Source: Amoeboaphelidium protococcarum
Taxonomy: Eukaryota > Aphelidiomycota > Aphelidea
Length of the DNA stretch: 64,000 nucleotides
Direction: 5' to 3'
Assembly: GCA_023515745.1 (NCBI GenBank)
Contig: JALECJ010000258.1
Location: forward strand, 500,501 to 564,500
The notes under the pieces were generated by a model. The model had not been told where the DNA came from. It did not search any database and worked only from the letters and a program-made list of their open reading frames with translations. Positions 1 to 10,283 of the stretch are shown here, piece by piece. How positions within the stretch are numbered: position 1 is the stretch's first letter; every line of letters begins with the position of its first letter. A program made the translations under genes and the position numbers.

Positions 1-270
1 ATATTCAGGATTGAAAAAATACTGGGTTGCAACGTGAAAGGTTGCCTAACCACCAACTTTTTTTAGCGCTGCCAAGATCTTGTCAGTGTTAGCCTGAGGA
101 CCATCGTCAAAACTGAATGCAAACTGACTTTTGTCAACACAATAGTCAATTAGACTCTCTTGCACAAGGCCTCTTCTTGCAACTTACTGAACATCAGAGT
201 CAGGACCAAATGAATAATACAAAATAGCTATAGCGGCAAGAAGCACAGCAGTTCTAAAGTAGTTTATCAT
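1..270 (-). CDS. Polysaccharide (chitin) deacetylase-like protein, N-terminal part
   Basis: The first 90 codons of a gene that runs off the left edge of the window. Residues 6-22 form a hydrophobic signal peptide or signal anchor. At residues 53-58 lies SFDDGP, the metal-binding motif 1 of the NodB homology domain (carbohydrate esterase family 4), followed about 20 residues later by ATFHV, which matches the strand before the usual TFF-x-G element. Family members remove acetyl groups from chitin or related wall polymers outside the cell. Two glutamines are encoded by TAA and TAG. The remaining catalytic motifs lie outside the window, so activity cannot be judged. The start is the first ATG before the hydrophobic segment. 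Confidence 0.85.
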
Positions 271-605
271 TGTGTCTATGTTAACAGTGTTTCAATTCGT
301 AAAGAGAAACGATGATATGAGAAATCTGATGTCGTTCGTCAATTGTTTGATGGATCGCCAGACAAACAGTGACGACGCGCGTTTGTTTCAGAGATGATCG
401 ACATTTAAATCAACGCCTCAAGAGGATCTTCATGATACTAAAGACGTCGTTGCAGTCATATTATATTATACTACAATTATTTTAGTTCTCTTTAAATATT
501 GTCTTTAGCTTATCAAAGTTGATCAGTTATGGTGCATGCAACAGTTTACCGCCGAAACGCTGAAAAGTGTCAATATGAAAACAACGTCTCCCTCGAGTCC
601 GTTAG
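271..605. other. Intergenic region, left of a tentative plus-strand gene
   Basis: No coding signal is convincing here. The stretch separates the leftward deacetylase from the rightward gene model at 606 and probably holds both promoters. A short ATG frame at 529-606 ends at TGA and looks like chance. Confidence 0.4.
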
Positions 606-1477
606 ATGAAAACGCTTGTGTCTATTGCAACATAACTACATTCCCAAAAGGAACTATGTCAAGCCTTACATTAAATCTGGTACCCATAACGGGCAAAAGT
701 CGATACAAAACCAGAACCTCTAGATAAGTATGATTCCTAAAATCTCTGCTATACCGCAGAGATGAAAAACGCGAAGGTTATCCTCTGTTTACTGGGTGTA
801 TCAGTAATTATATACGGTACGGGGATAATTAAAAGATATCTCTCGACAGGTGTAAAGTTGACAATATTTCATTAATTTACGTGCTTATAGCATTGCAAAC
901 TTGAGGTTTTATCAAGGGAGAATTTAGTAACGAGATAATTTTTAAGGGGTGTAAATCTTTTGCTCGTTGACAATGATCTACATGCAATCATGAACCATAT
1001 TAATGTCAGTAGTTGGAGAATTTTAAATAACGGATATAGGAATATAAATCTTAGATGAATTTCCAAAACATAGAAAGCAATTGAAAGTGTTGATGACAGG
1101 GGTCTTCTGTTGCCCAATGAATATCAAGTGCCATTTCTTTACGTGGCATCACGTGCACAGTGTTCTGGGTACAACAGAGAGGCTAGATAATTTCACCACT
1201 TTAAAACTACCAATTAAGAAGGATAGTTTTACTGCATTTTACTCGGCAAAATAAGCTATCCACAGTTTGTATGAAGCCCATCTGCATGAAACAATCAACC
1301 GCAGCGGCGATCAATGATGATCCGATTTGAAACGCGTTCCGAGTGATTTCCAAGCGAGAATTCTTTGCTCCTGAATCTTATTCGGCGGTCTGGGCTTTTT
1401 ACAGACACCCCTGGGATCCATTCGATTATTTCGCTTTAGACTATTGTTGTTGGCTTCTTTTACCATAAAATAATTGA
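606..1477 (+). CDS. Tentative multi-exon membrane protein, unrecognised
   Basis: Three blocks of protein-like sequence can be joined. The first opens at the ATG at 606, with an internal ATG at 762 followed directly by a hydrophobic signal-anchor-like stretch (KNAKVILCLLGVSVIIYG). The second, about 1066-1269, reads IESVDDRGLLLPNEYQVP and onward. The third, about 1356-1477, reads REFFAPESYSAVWAFYRH and ends at TGA. A GTATGA donor at 1270 and the AG at about 1355 join the last two blocks in phase. The first junction, near 1000-1066, has several possible donors (GTCAGT or GTAGTT). A short N-terminal anchor with a lumenal domain would suit a type II Golgi enzyme, but no family motif was recognised. 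Exon borders are uncertain. Confidence 0.4.
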
Positions 1478-1656
1478 TATTCAATCAGATCATCCATTAG
1501 TAATTGGCTGATTGCATATACTCTAAATTCTTTCAAATACATTAGATGATTTCTACAATTGCAGCTGCTGATTTGGAATCCAACTCATCCCAAACGTCGA
1601 TGGACTTGGAATAGAATTGTGTGCACAGAAACGATATAACATAATCTCATTATCCA

Positions 1657-1818
1657 ATGAGTGAGTTTTGCTACAGAGAGACTGAGAGGACACCTATAGA
1701 ACCTCCTTTTAGTGAGAAGATCCTCACACTGATTTTGATGTCGATGTTACTCCTTTGTGTGGTATTGAGCTCCGTAATCTGCACTATGGTATCGAGAAGT
1801 TTGGATTCAGCCTTATGA
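1657..1818 (+). CDS. Small single-pass membrane protein ORF
   Basis: A 53-codon frame from the first ATG to TGA. A polar N-terminus of about 17 residues is followed by one strongly hydrophobic segment (TLILMSMLLLCVVLSSVI). It has no recognisable homology and could be a chance frame or an exon of a larger gene. It sits alone between the gene model to its left and the end of the ADF-H/PH gene, which is transcribed toward it. Confidence 0.25.
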   Translation: MSEFCYRETERTPIEPPFSEKILTLILMSMLLLCVVLSSVICTMVSRSLDSAL

Positions 1819-1948
1819 ATGTCTATGGAACTGTTCAACACATTATGACTATGTATTTATAGAAGATAAATATTTTGCAATTCTGATTTTATTTATTTTA
1901 TCATCATTCATCCCCATTCACTATTAGCGATTTACTTACAGTATCCGA

Positions 1949-3249
1949 TCAAGATTAATTCATCATTCCTTCCAAGACTAGTTTCATAAATAGTTTGAAC
2001 TCATCATCTGAGCTGCAATAGAAGTTGCTAATAGCTTTATCTTGACTGACCAGCTGTACACTGAACTTGATCATGATCTCTTCTTCTATCGGCGTGACAG
2101 TCTTTAGCTTGGAGATGTCAATTTTCTTGACAATTTGTGACGCATTTAAATCGCTCATCAACACTAGATCGCGGCCCGAAACGCCGTAGAATCTTCTCTT
2201 CCAACAACTCAAGGCATCCTGCTAGAACACGAATCCCTTGACGGGGACTGCAGCATCATGAATTTCGTGTCCGAGAGATTTGACGCCAGGTAGCTCTTTT
2301 ACTTTAGAATCGCGCCCGCTGGATTCTACCGATCTTACCGGAGAGGTTTGTGAGACTTTTTGACCAAAATTGTCGGTATCCGCCTTGCGCGATGCTTTAT
2401 CATCAACTTTAGCTGGCTTCTTATCATCCTGAGCATACTCAGCTGAAGGGGAAAACTAGCTGTTTGGCGAGGAAGAAGCACTTTGTCCAGTCCTGGCGTG
2501 ATTAAAATCATCGCGACTATTCACTTTAGACCCTGAGGTTGAAGCACCTACAGCACTATCTTTACGCGTTGGGGGTTAGATGTCTTTCTTCAATGGATCT
2601 GCTCTCGCAGATTCGCGCCCACTATTGCTGCTTGTAACCGATTGAGCATCTGATAATGGAGACCGCGCAATTTAAGGAGATTATTCAACCGCTGACTATG
2701 ATAATGGACTGCTCGATTTGGATGCCGGACTAATTGCACTTTACGTCATGTTCAGATTGTTGATACTAGAAGCCTTGGAAGAGCTAAGATTCTCAACAGA
2801 TTGCAGTAAATTTAGTTGACGTCTCAAATTCTTCTCTGTAAATTCGGCATTACTAGTCACAGTCCAGAATGTATTATGTTCCTACATACAATTGAATGTG
2901 CGCGAGGTATGATATATTAGATATTAACTGTATTCGATAAGATTACCTTCAATGTATTCGCAACGACGCGTCCATGTACAAGAGCTCTTGCTCGCTTTAC
3001 GCCAACCACCTTCTCACCAATAAAAGTCAATAGAGCATATTTGGAGTCAATTTTCACGTAGATGAACAAGACTTCCTCTCTAGATACGACCTCATTCTTT
3101 AAATCGTCGAAAGAAGATGCACCCTTGCAGTACAAGGAAATCACATCTTTTGTGTCTTTGTAGCCTGCGATTAACCAAGTACTGTCGCCTCCTGATCTAA
3201 TCTCTTCATACGCCTCTTTGAGTTACTGATCGCTAACGTCGCAAGTCAT
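1949..3249 (-). CDS. ADF-H (coactosin-type) plus PH domain protein
   Basis: Two exons, 3249-2947 and 2881-1949, joined in phase 0 across a 65-nt GT-AG intron; 411 residues. Residues 1-105 form an actin-depolymerising-factor homology domain of the coactosin/Abp1 type, recognisable from STWLIAGY, the acidic-aromatic core around FIYVKID, FIGEKVVGVKRARALVHG and the following helix. About 190 residues of Ser/Pro/Asp-rich linker follow. The C-terminal ~105 residues form a pleckstrin-homology domain (KGFVF, then SCWKRRFYGV, ending in the helix FKLFMKLVLEGM). The likely role is linking actin filaments to membranes. Coactosin family members bind F-actin and the PH end would supply the membrane or protein contact. 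The fusion is unusual compared with single-domain coactosin. Many Gln codons are TAA or TAG. Confidence 0.8.
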
Positions 3250-3699
3250 TTTACCGAGGTAATTTTTTGTTGTGTGAATGAAGTTGTATGATATTGCAAA
3301 GACAATGGTTATTGTCTGAATTGTCTTGACTAAATAAATATAGATTGACGTAAAAATAAACTGTAATTAGCACGCAATATATTGATGATGCTCTTGATTG
3401 GATGACAATCAATCAACCGGAGCCCTTTAGACATCAGTTTTAGAACTTATCACAACCACTTCGCCGATCTGAATGAAGGTGATTATTTGTGAATAATTAT
3501 CAATTAAAATTGCAGCCAATAAAAAATAGAATATCTAACTATGGTTTTGTTTTGAGCTCCATATAGTCTGCCTCTCCCAGTATGATTTCAAGGCTGACCC
3601 CTGAAGGAGCTATGAACAGAGAGAGAGGCTTAATCCACCTTTAAGATTTCCCTCTTACTTCCTTTAATAACGACACCTTGAATTGTATATAATCACAAA
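3250..3699. other. Divergent intergenic region
   Basis: Separates the leftward ADF-H/PH gene from the rightward membrane protein gene and should hold both promoters. No RNA gene, repeat or protein-like frame was seen. Confidence 0.4.
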
Positions 3700-4725
3700 A
3701 TGATTTTTACATTTGGACTTCCATCAGCGAAAGAAATCGCCATTAAATTGTATGCAATTTTGAATATCGTCATCTTTGGTGTGCTGTCTTGTGCTTTCGC
3801 GTTGGGAATGTGCACATACATTCCCTATTTGAAGTAGTATGCCGTGTTCAATGAAGCCTTGGCGCCTCTAATCATCATGTATTCTGCGTTTGTTATTGGC
3901 ACTCTGTACGCGCACTGGCCAAAGGAGGATTCCACCGAAGAATAGCACGCGACCTTTCACTTCTACATGGGTGCTACGCTGGGTTATCTGTTGACTCATG
4001 TGCGTGTGGCGTTGAGTTATGATCAAAAAGATGGACTATTGAACAAGGCGCATCTTTACGTTTTGATTGCCGTCCACTGTGGCTACATGCTGATTAATGG
4101 TGCCATGTTCCATGAGTATTACTGGAAACTATTCTTGACAGCATCATCATCACCAGCACTATCTGCTAAAGTTGCGGGTTCAATCGCAAATAATGGTCTC
4201 GCGTTCAAGGAAAAGTACGCCGATTAAGTATTGCTCGCGTATTAGATAGTTATTGCTATATTTTAGTACGGAAATGTCTTGGTACTGGTTTTGGCGTTGT
4301 GCAGTGTTTTTGGACTCATCCCAAGATTTGACATTAACCACTTTGCATTGTGCTCATGGGTAATCGCTGTTGAGCTGATGACTTATTTTGCTCAGCGCAT
4401 CATCGATTCTCGCCTGCAGTCTGGCATTTAATGGTTTGGCGCGTTTACTATGCATGGTTACATTATATATCATTTTTTGGCGGAACTGATCATCTCCACC
4501 GTGTACTGCGGTGATGGTGAAGACTGTGTTCCAAACATGGGCAGTGGATGGTTCCCATTCACTCTGTCACTCCTGGTTCCATCTCTGGTGTTGATATTTA
4601 CTAGTGCAACCTTCTTTATGCTTGTGAATTGGAGAAATTTTATGGACTTGTTGACTGATAGATCGTGCTTCCGCTTGCCTGTCAATAGCCACGATGAAAC
4701 GATTAAAAAGTCTTCGGCTGCATGA
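3700..4725 (+). CDS. Polytopic membrane protein, unrecognised
   Basis: A single open frame of 341 codons ending at TGA, with in-frame TAA and TAG used as Gln. It contains about eight hydrophobic segments, for example near residues 13-40, 55-70, 88-105, 128-148, 190-215 and 285-312, and a charged C-terminal tail rich in His, Asp and Lys. The loops hold several histidines but no motif I can assign to a transporter or receptor family. The start is the first ATG, immediately before the first hydrophobic segment. Confidence 0.7.
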
Positions 4726-5324
4726 ACACTCTCTATAGGAAATTATAATAATAATAAATGAGAAATTGTATTCATTTTCTGTTACTTTAAGAAATATTTC
4801 AAGTCATGACAAGCAAATGCAAATCTATAGATTCTTTATATAAATTTTAGTCTTATCAACGGGAAGTTTGCTGAAATCAGACCGACAGCTTCAAGAGTCT
4901 GAACATTAAAACAGACACAATATTTTATACCAATATTTACGAGCTGCTTTTATGAAATATTACAGTGCGGTTGGCCCTTTATATCGTTAATCTGTTTATC
5001 ACCTTCACAGAGCAATGAACGTCTTAGACGCGTTTTAGACTCCGCTCATCCTAAGTAGCAGTTGATTGTCCCACAACGAATAAATTCAGGCTGTAGAGTA
5101 TTAAAACGCATTTAAACAGGGACTCTTCATTTATCGCAAATAGCTCTATTCACACATTACGTGCAACTCACATCATTCTGTGATATCATCAAAAGACCAT
5201 CAATGATTCATAAACTCCCTCCGCCTATCAATCTAAATTTCAGTATTTCCTCCCCGCGAGGAATTTTCTGGACACGCGAGTTATCGTTATCCGATTAAAA
5301 AAAGCATATTAATACGATTTGTAA
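4726..5324. other. Intergenic region with an ACGCGT site
   Basis: AT-rich, about 600 nt, with no convincing gene. A palindromic ACGCGT lies at 5028-5033, about 290 nt upstream of the sugar transporter. The stretch probably holds the 3' end of the membrane protein gene and the transporter promoter. Confidence 0.4.
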
Positions 5325-6809
5325 ATGGCGTTTGATTATAGCAAAAGAAGAGACAGCGATTCTGCAGCTCCGTTGCTGGATGCTCCATCTGTATCTTCAC
5401 AACGTCTGACTGGTGCTTTATTCTTCTCTGTGTTTAGTGCTATTCTGGCTTCATTCTGTTTTGGTTGGAGCATAGGAGGTGAGATCTCTATTATCACTGT
5501 AATTCACTGATGATTATCTTTTTCACTTTGTGTAGTTGTCAACAATCCCAAAGAAATAATATTAACGTGTGAGCTGGATGAAGATGCCAAATTACCTAGC
5601 TGTATTCATATGAGTACGCTCGAGTGGGGTATCGTTGTGGCAATTTTTGCTATCGGTGGGCTGTTTGGTGGCTTGCTGGGCGGCAAGCTTTGTAACTCAC
5701 TTGGACGCAAAAAGACTTTGTAGTTTAACACTTTGATTCTTTTGGCTTCAAGCATTTTGATGGGTCTATCTGTTGATGTGATTACACTAGCTGCCGGCAG
5801 ATTGCTAGTTGGCTTTGGCTGTGGTGTTGCTACATCCGCTGTACCTTTGTACATTAGTGAGATAAGTCCGATAAAGTAGCGCGGTACTTTGGGCACTCTG
5901 AACCAGTTGGCTGTTGTTATAGGTATTCTCACATCTCAGGTCATTGGGTTGTGGCTATCCACCGTTCCTGGTTGGCGTTTACTTTTGGCAGGTGCTGCGA
6001 TTCCAGCTTTTATTCAGTTGGTTGCGTTATTCTTCTGTCCAGAATCGCCGAGCTATTTGGTTCAGCGTGGTAAAATGTATGAGGCAGAGATGTCCCTGGC
6101 CAAGTTGCGTGCGTCACGTCAAGTTGGTCTCGAGTTGGACGCTCTGGTTGTGTCTTAGCGTGAATCTTCCTCTGAAAGCGGAGATTTGAGCATCGCGCAG
6201 CTGTTTACCCGCAAATCGCTGAGAAAGGCTCTTATCATCGGTTTGACTGCGTAATTGGCTTAGCAATTATCCGGAATCAACGGTGTGATGTAATATTCTT
6301 CTGCAATTTTTAAGGACGTGTTCCCTGGCCAGGAAAAGTTGGTGACCGTTGGTGTAGGAATTGTTAATTTGGTGAGCACTTTATTGTCATTGGCCTTGAT
6401 GGATCGTGCTGGTAGACGAATTCTTCTTTTAACCAGTCAACTTGGACTTGCCGCTCTTTGTCTTGTGGTAGTCGCTGCATCTTTGGCTAATTCTGGCATA
6501 GTAGTAGTTATTGCTGTGGCGCTATTTACAGCCATGTTTGCTATTGGGCTTGGTCCTATCCCGTGGTTGATAATCCCAGAGATCTTTCCAACTTATGCAG
6601 TGTCTCCAGCCAGTTCCGTAAGTGTCTGTGTCAATTGGTTGTCCAACTTTCTGGTATCACTGCTCTTTGAGCAGATGCTGCTCTATCTAAAAGCGTACAC
6701 CTTCGTACCTTTTGGAGTGATCACCTTTGGTACTGCATGTGTCATCTTCTACATGATGCCGGAAACCAAAGGCAGATCTGTTGACGAGATTGCTAGTATT
6801 TTGTAATGA
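5325..6809 (+). CDS. Sugar transporter, major facilitator superfamily
   Basis: Two exons, 5325-5478 and 5536-6809, with a 57-nt intron in phase 1; 475 residues and about twelve membrane segments. The sugar-porter signatures are present: VVNNPK after TM1, GRKKT in the TM2-TM3 loop, GRLLVGFG in TM4, ISPIKQRG with Q as TAG, PESPSYL before the central loop, QQLSGIN in TM7, DRAGRR in the TM8-TM9 loop and PETKGRS after TM12. It should carry hexose across the plasma or vacuolar membrane; the layout resembles GLUT/hexose facilitators, but substrate cannot be read from sequence. The frame passes a TAA and stops at the TGA right after it, so a standard-code reading would lose only the last residue. Confidence 0.93.
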
Positions 6810-6954
6810 GCACGCGTTATGATATTTCATGTGAATTTGTCAAATGTCAGCTTTTAATGTAGCGTTATGTTTCTGCTTCTTCTGTTTATGAGCATTACTT
6901 TCTTTCAATATATGGTTTGTATTTTGTATCAATTCTCTTTTAAGGAGCCTGAAG

Positions 6955-7010
6955 TTCAAATCACGTAAAAATCAAGGGGGGCAGTTTCAAGGCGTTCAAA
7001 TCACGTCAAA
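6955..7010. repeat. Short direct repeat around a G-run
   Basis: The 13-mer GTTCAAATCACGT occurs twice about 40 nt apart, flanking a GGGGGGC run in the 285-nt gap upstream of the small secreted protein. It may be a chance duplication or a regulatory repeat. Confidence 0.4.
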
Positions 7011-7093
7011 TTGTGTAAAAAATCGCAAATAAAAGAGCATATCATATCATCATTCCCTTTTTAGTCTTCATCTTTTAAAATTGCCACATAGTT

Positions 7094-7759
7094 ATGGTGA
7101 AAGCATTTTTTGTACTACCTTTGTTGCTCTGGATAGCTGTAGCTGTGGGAGCAGAATTTGCTGAACTACCTGCACCTGTTTTGATGAACTTATTCAGCAG
7201 AGCGAAATCAAAACACGGTTTCCTCGTGAACAAAGCTAGTGCTCAGGTTTATAGATCGAATCCGGATCTTCAAGATCTAAGTGCATGCCATTCTTCTGAT
7301 TTTATTAAAAGATTGGCTATCTACAGATTTAAGAATGGTCAGAATGAAGCTGCTATAAAGCTGCTGTCTAACCAAGATCATGTGTGCTAATGTATGCGCG
7401 CCTCGGTGTTGTATCAAGTCTGTCGTCTCTCACTTATTGACGCGATGAGATCTCTGTTCAACTCATTTAATAGATGGGAGGCTTCCAGTTTGGTGTATTG
7501 CTTTCAGCAGATTCCGCAAAATAGTTGGCAGTTTAAACTTGCCTTCATTCAAGAGGTTAGTCTGGCCGATCCTGTGATGGGAGCAAAATGGTTTGCTGAT
7601 TAGCTAAAGTATGATTAGGAGACTCCTCGTGAGACATTGCTCGATGTCTTTGCCAAATTGCCCCCTAAAAGTCGTGAGGTGACTATAGAATTACTAGTAT
7701 AGGAAAATCCAGAAGAATCGCTGATAGCAGAGTTGATTGAGTCGATGCAAATAGTTTGA
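7094..7759 (+). CDS. Secreted protein of unknown function
   Basis: A 221-codon frame ending at TGA. Residues 1-20 are a clear signal peptide (KAFFVLPLLLWIAVAVGA), with cleavage likely near residue 20-21. The mature part is mostly helical by composition, with four cysteines around residues 64-110 (ACHSSDF, HVC, the following C, QVCRL) that could form disulfides. A charged helical segment follows (ETLLDVFAKLPPKSREV). No family was recognised. It ends about 80 nt before the end of RAD18 on the opposite strand, so the two genes converge. Confidence 0.65.
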
Positions 7760-7837
7760 TTAGTATTTTAAAGTTGAAGTTGATAGACGTGGTTATGAAT
7801 TATAGTGAAGACTGTAGCCCAAAAATTACGGTAATAA

Positions 7838-8824
7838 TCAAAGACTCTCTTTTTTACCTCTCTTAAGACCTGCTTTAGCTTGAGCAATAAGTTCAGCAAA
7901 ATGATCATCTTAAGCCTGTTTGGACTGTTTTCTAACGGACTGGGTGGAACTCTCTTCTTTAGCCATCACTTGATTTACAATATCTTTAGACAATCTACCA
8001 TCTAGGGATTCACACGACGCGTTCCACATCAAGATGTAATCTTATAACCGTCGCATCCTATCAGTGGCAGAACCATTCACCGGAAGATTGTACTATTTCA
8101 ATAGTTTGCGAATGTCAGCGTCCTTCATCGCAGGCAGGTAGATTTTAATAGGCTTCTTCCCCTCTTACTTTTTAGGTCTTGTGAATGTATCATCATTTTA
8201 ATCTTTGTGTCTCTTTACCGGCCTTTCACTTAATTGCTAGTTTTATTACTGTACACCAAAATTGACATCTTTTACTCCGTCTAGACACTTATTAACATGG
8301 AGGGTAAATTCCTGTTCCGACACATCAGAACTTTTACCGCAGACCATGCACTTTCTATACGAGTCAACTGCACGAGTAGATCTCTATTTTCTCCTCCGCT
8401 CGTCCCCCATAATTGGCGTCAAAGTCTCGCGATGATCGATACGTTCCGTTTCAACTTATTCCTTACTGGGCAGAGTTGACGACTAATGCGTGGCAGAGTT
8501 TAGAGCAGATAACGCTTTAGGACGAGTTTGGATGAATAATTTGCACAAGTCATCCACGTGCTTGTTCGATATTATGCTCTACTTCTGACTCTGAATGGCC
8601 AATCTACAGGCAGGACAAGACTTATCAGCGGTGATCTGCGGCTAGAGAGCACGTTGAAGACACTCAAAATGAAAGTTGTGACAACATGGAACAACCATCC
8701 TAGTTCCTGCAGTAAGAAATTCTTTACAAGCCAAACATCTCAGCATCGAGTCAATACTCCTAAATTCTTTAAATTCCTTAGGCCAATCTTCGGGCTCATC
8801 GCAGCTCATTATACTCTAGGTCAT
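7838..8824 (-). CDS. RAD18: E3 ubiquitin ligase RAD18
   Basis: One exon of 328 codons. The domain order is that of RAD18. A RING finger lies near residues 27-80: CLAC, PCCHNFHFEC, then CPAC. A UBZ4-type zinc finger with the C-x2-C...H-x3-C pattern (CMVCGK then HVNKC) is near residues 180-203. A SAP domain (AMKDADIRKLLKQYNLPV, then RMRRLQDYI) is near residues 245-290. With Rad6, RAD18 monoubiquitinates PCNA at stalled forks to start translesion synthesis, in the nucleus. At 328 residues it is shorter than human RAD18 but keeps all three modules. An ATG at 8809 is an alternative start five codons downstream. Confidence 0.9.
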
Positions 8825-8973
8825 TTCATGTAACTGTTTTTGGGCACGGAATAAAGGAAAGAAGACATTTTCTATAAAGGGAATTAAGCAACAAATGGTC
8901 GACAAAACAATCAAAGGGCGTTCATATATTACATCACATCACAATTTGACATTTATCATTCCGACTATATACT

Positions 8974-9819
8974 TCAATAATCAGCATCATTTGGTACAGC
9001 GATAGATTTGATGACACCCTCTCCGGCTATAACTGAGGCGGTAGTCTCAATTGCGCGTCCTGTTCTCGACGCTGTGAAGCCGCGTTTATTCATCATGGTT
9101 GTTATCGCTTCGGTATCTTGTGAATTTAACACCAGCTTTAAAAATACCATTGAGAGGGGTACAAGCATCAGGAATACAGCAGATACGAATACCATGTCAT
9201 TAATACTAGTTGTAATGGCTATTCCATAAGTTATGACGGTCAATATACTCAAAAGGGTTGTTACCAATGTAAATCGAACAATAATAATTTGCGACTTTTT
9301 GGGATTTTGAGTTTACGATTAGAAACTGAGCAGTAGATATACATATAGCAAATCAAGACCGACAGCTAGCAAGCCAGTTGCACCAATAATGAACTAGAAG
9401 GCTCTACCCAGTGACCTGTTACCAGTCAAACCAGCGAGAAAGTAAAAAGCTTATACAAATGCTAACAAAGAGGCTACCACGATAGTGTATCGCACAACGT
9501 AATCCCAACGCGTCTCCTTGACCATAAATATTGTCCTTCTGTACAAGAAGACCATGAACGCAATCTCGCCAACAGACAGTGTAGGATAATACAGTAAAGT
9601 TGTAATCCAGGCCGGTGTTATAGCGCCAACGTTAGAGGCACACGCGACAGAATGCATCATTGTGGCACAGCTACACATCAGGATAATGTAGAAATTCATG
9701 GTATTGGAGTATAGGGATTCCCAGCCGCGTAGAAGCACTTCCACGCCACCATACAGCACCATCATTGCAAATTGAATAATGGCCAGAGACAGAAAGCCAG
9801 CAAACGTATCCAAGGCCAT
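8974..9819 (-). CDS. Polytopic (about seven-TM) membrane protein, unrecognised
   Basis: A single frame of 281 codons with about seven hydrophobic segments spread over residues 8-225 and a polar, Thr- and Arg-containing cytoplasmic tail (NKRGFTASRTGRAIETT). The pattern resembles a fungal seven-helix membrane protein or receptor-like protein, but no diagnostic motif is visible. Its start faces the SH3-PH-RhoGAP gene across a 460-nt divergent spacer. Confidence 0.7.
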
Positions 9820-10283
9820 TTTTCGGATAAAGCACTAAAGGTAAATATAATAATTAGTAAGGTGTACTAGCGACGAGGCCAAAAGTATAGATGTACGTGT
9901 GTATGAGTGAGTAAAAGAAGGTGGATAGAGACTGTCAATGTTTGATTGCTAAGCAAAGAGATATAAAAATATGCTTATTGATAATTTGCCATTACGCGAG
10001 CACAACATCTGATTGATAGATTTGATTTTATTTATAGACGGGCAGAATCTATCTGGGCCAGCCGGCTGACAACCAGCTTAATGAATGGACGAACTGTTTC
10101 AAGATGTCTGTTTCAACTGTTCTCGCATTATTTTCTCAGTTTTTAATCATTAGCAAGATTGTTTCAATTGTTGTTGTTGTTATTATTGTTACTGTGATAT
10201 TATCATACGATTCAGTGAATTTGTTTCATTTTATCCCTTAATTACAAAGTATCATCATCGACATTGTACAGATTGGATTGATA
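9820..10283. other. Divergent intergenic region
   Basis: Holds the promoters of the seven-TM gene (leftward) and the SH3-PH-RhoGAP gene (rightward). It contains a GTTGTTGTTGTTATTATTG low-complexity run near 10170. No other gene was seen. Confidence 0.4.

Noticed and set aside
10170..10200. GTT-repeat microsatellite near 10170 as a regulatory element
   Set aside because: Short low-complexity runs are common in this AT-rich DNA and nothing supports a function.
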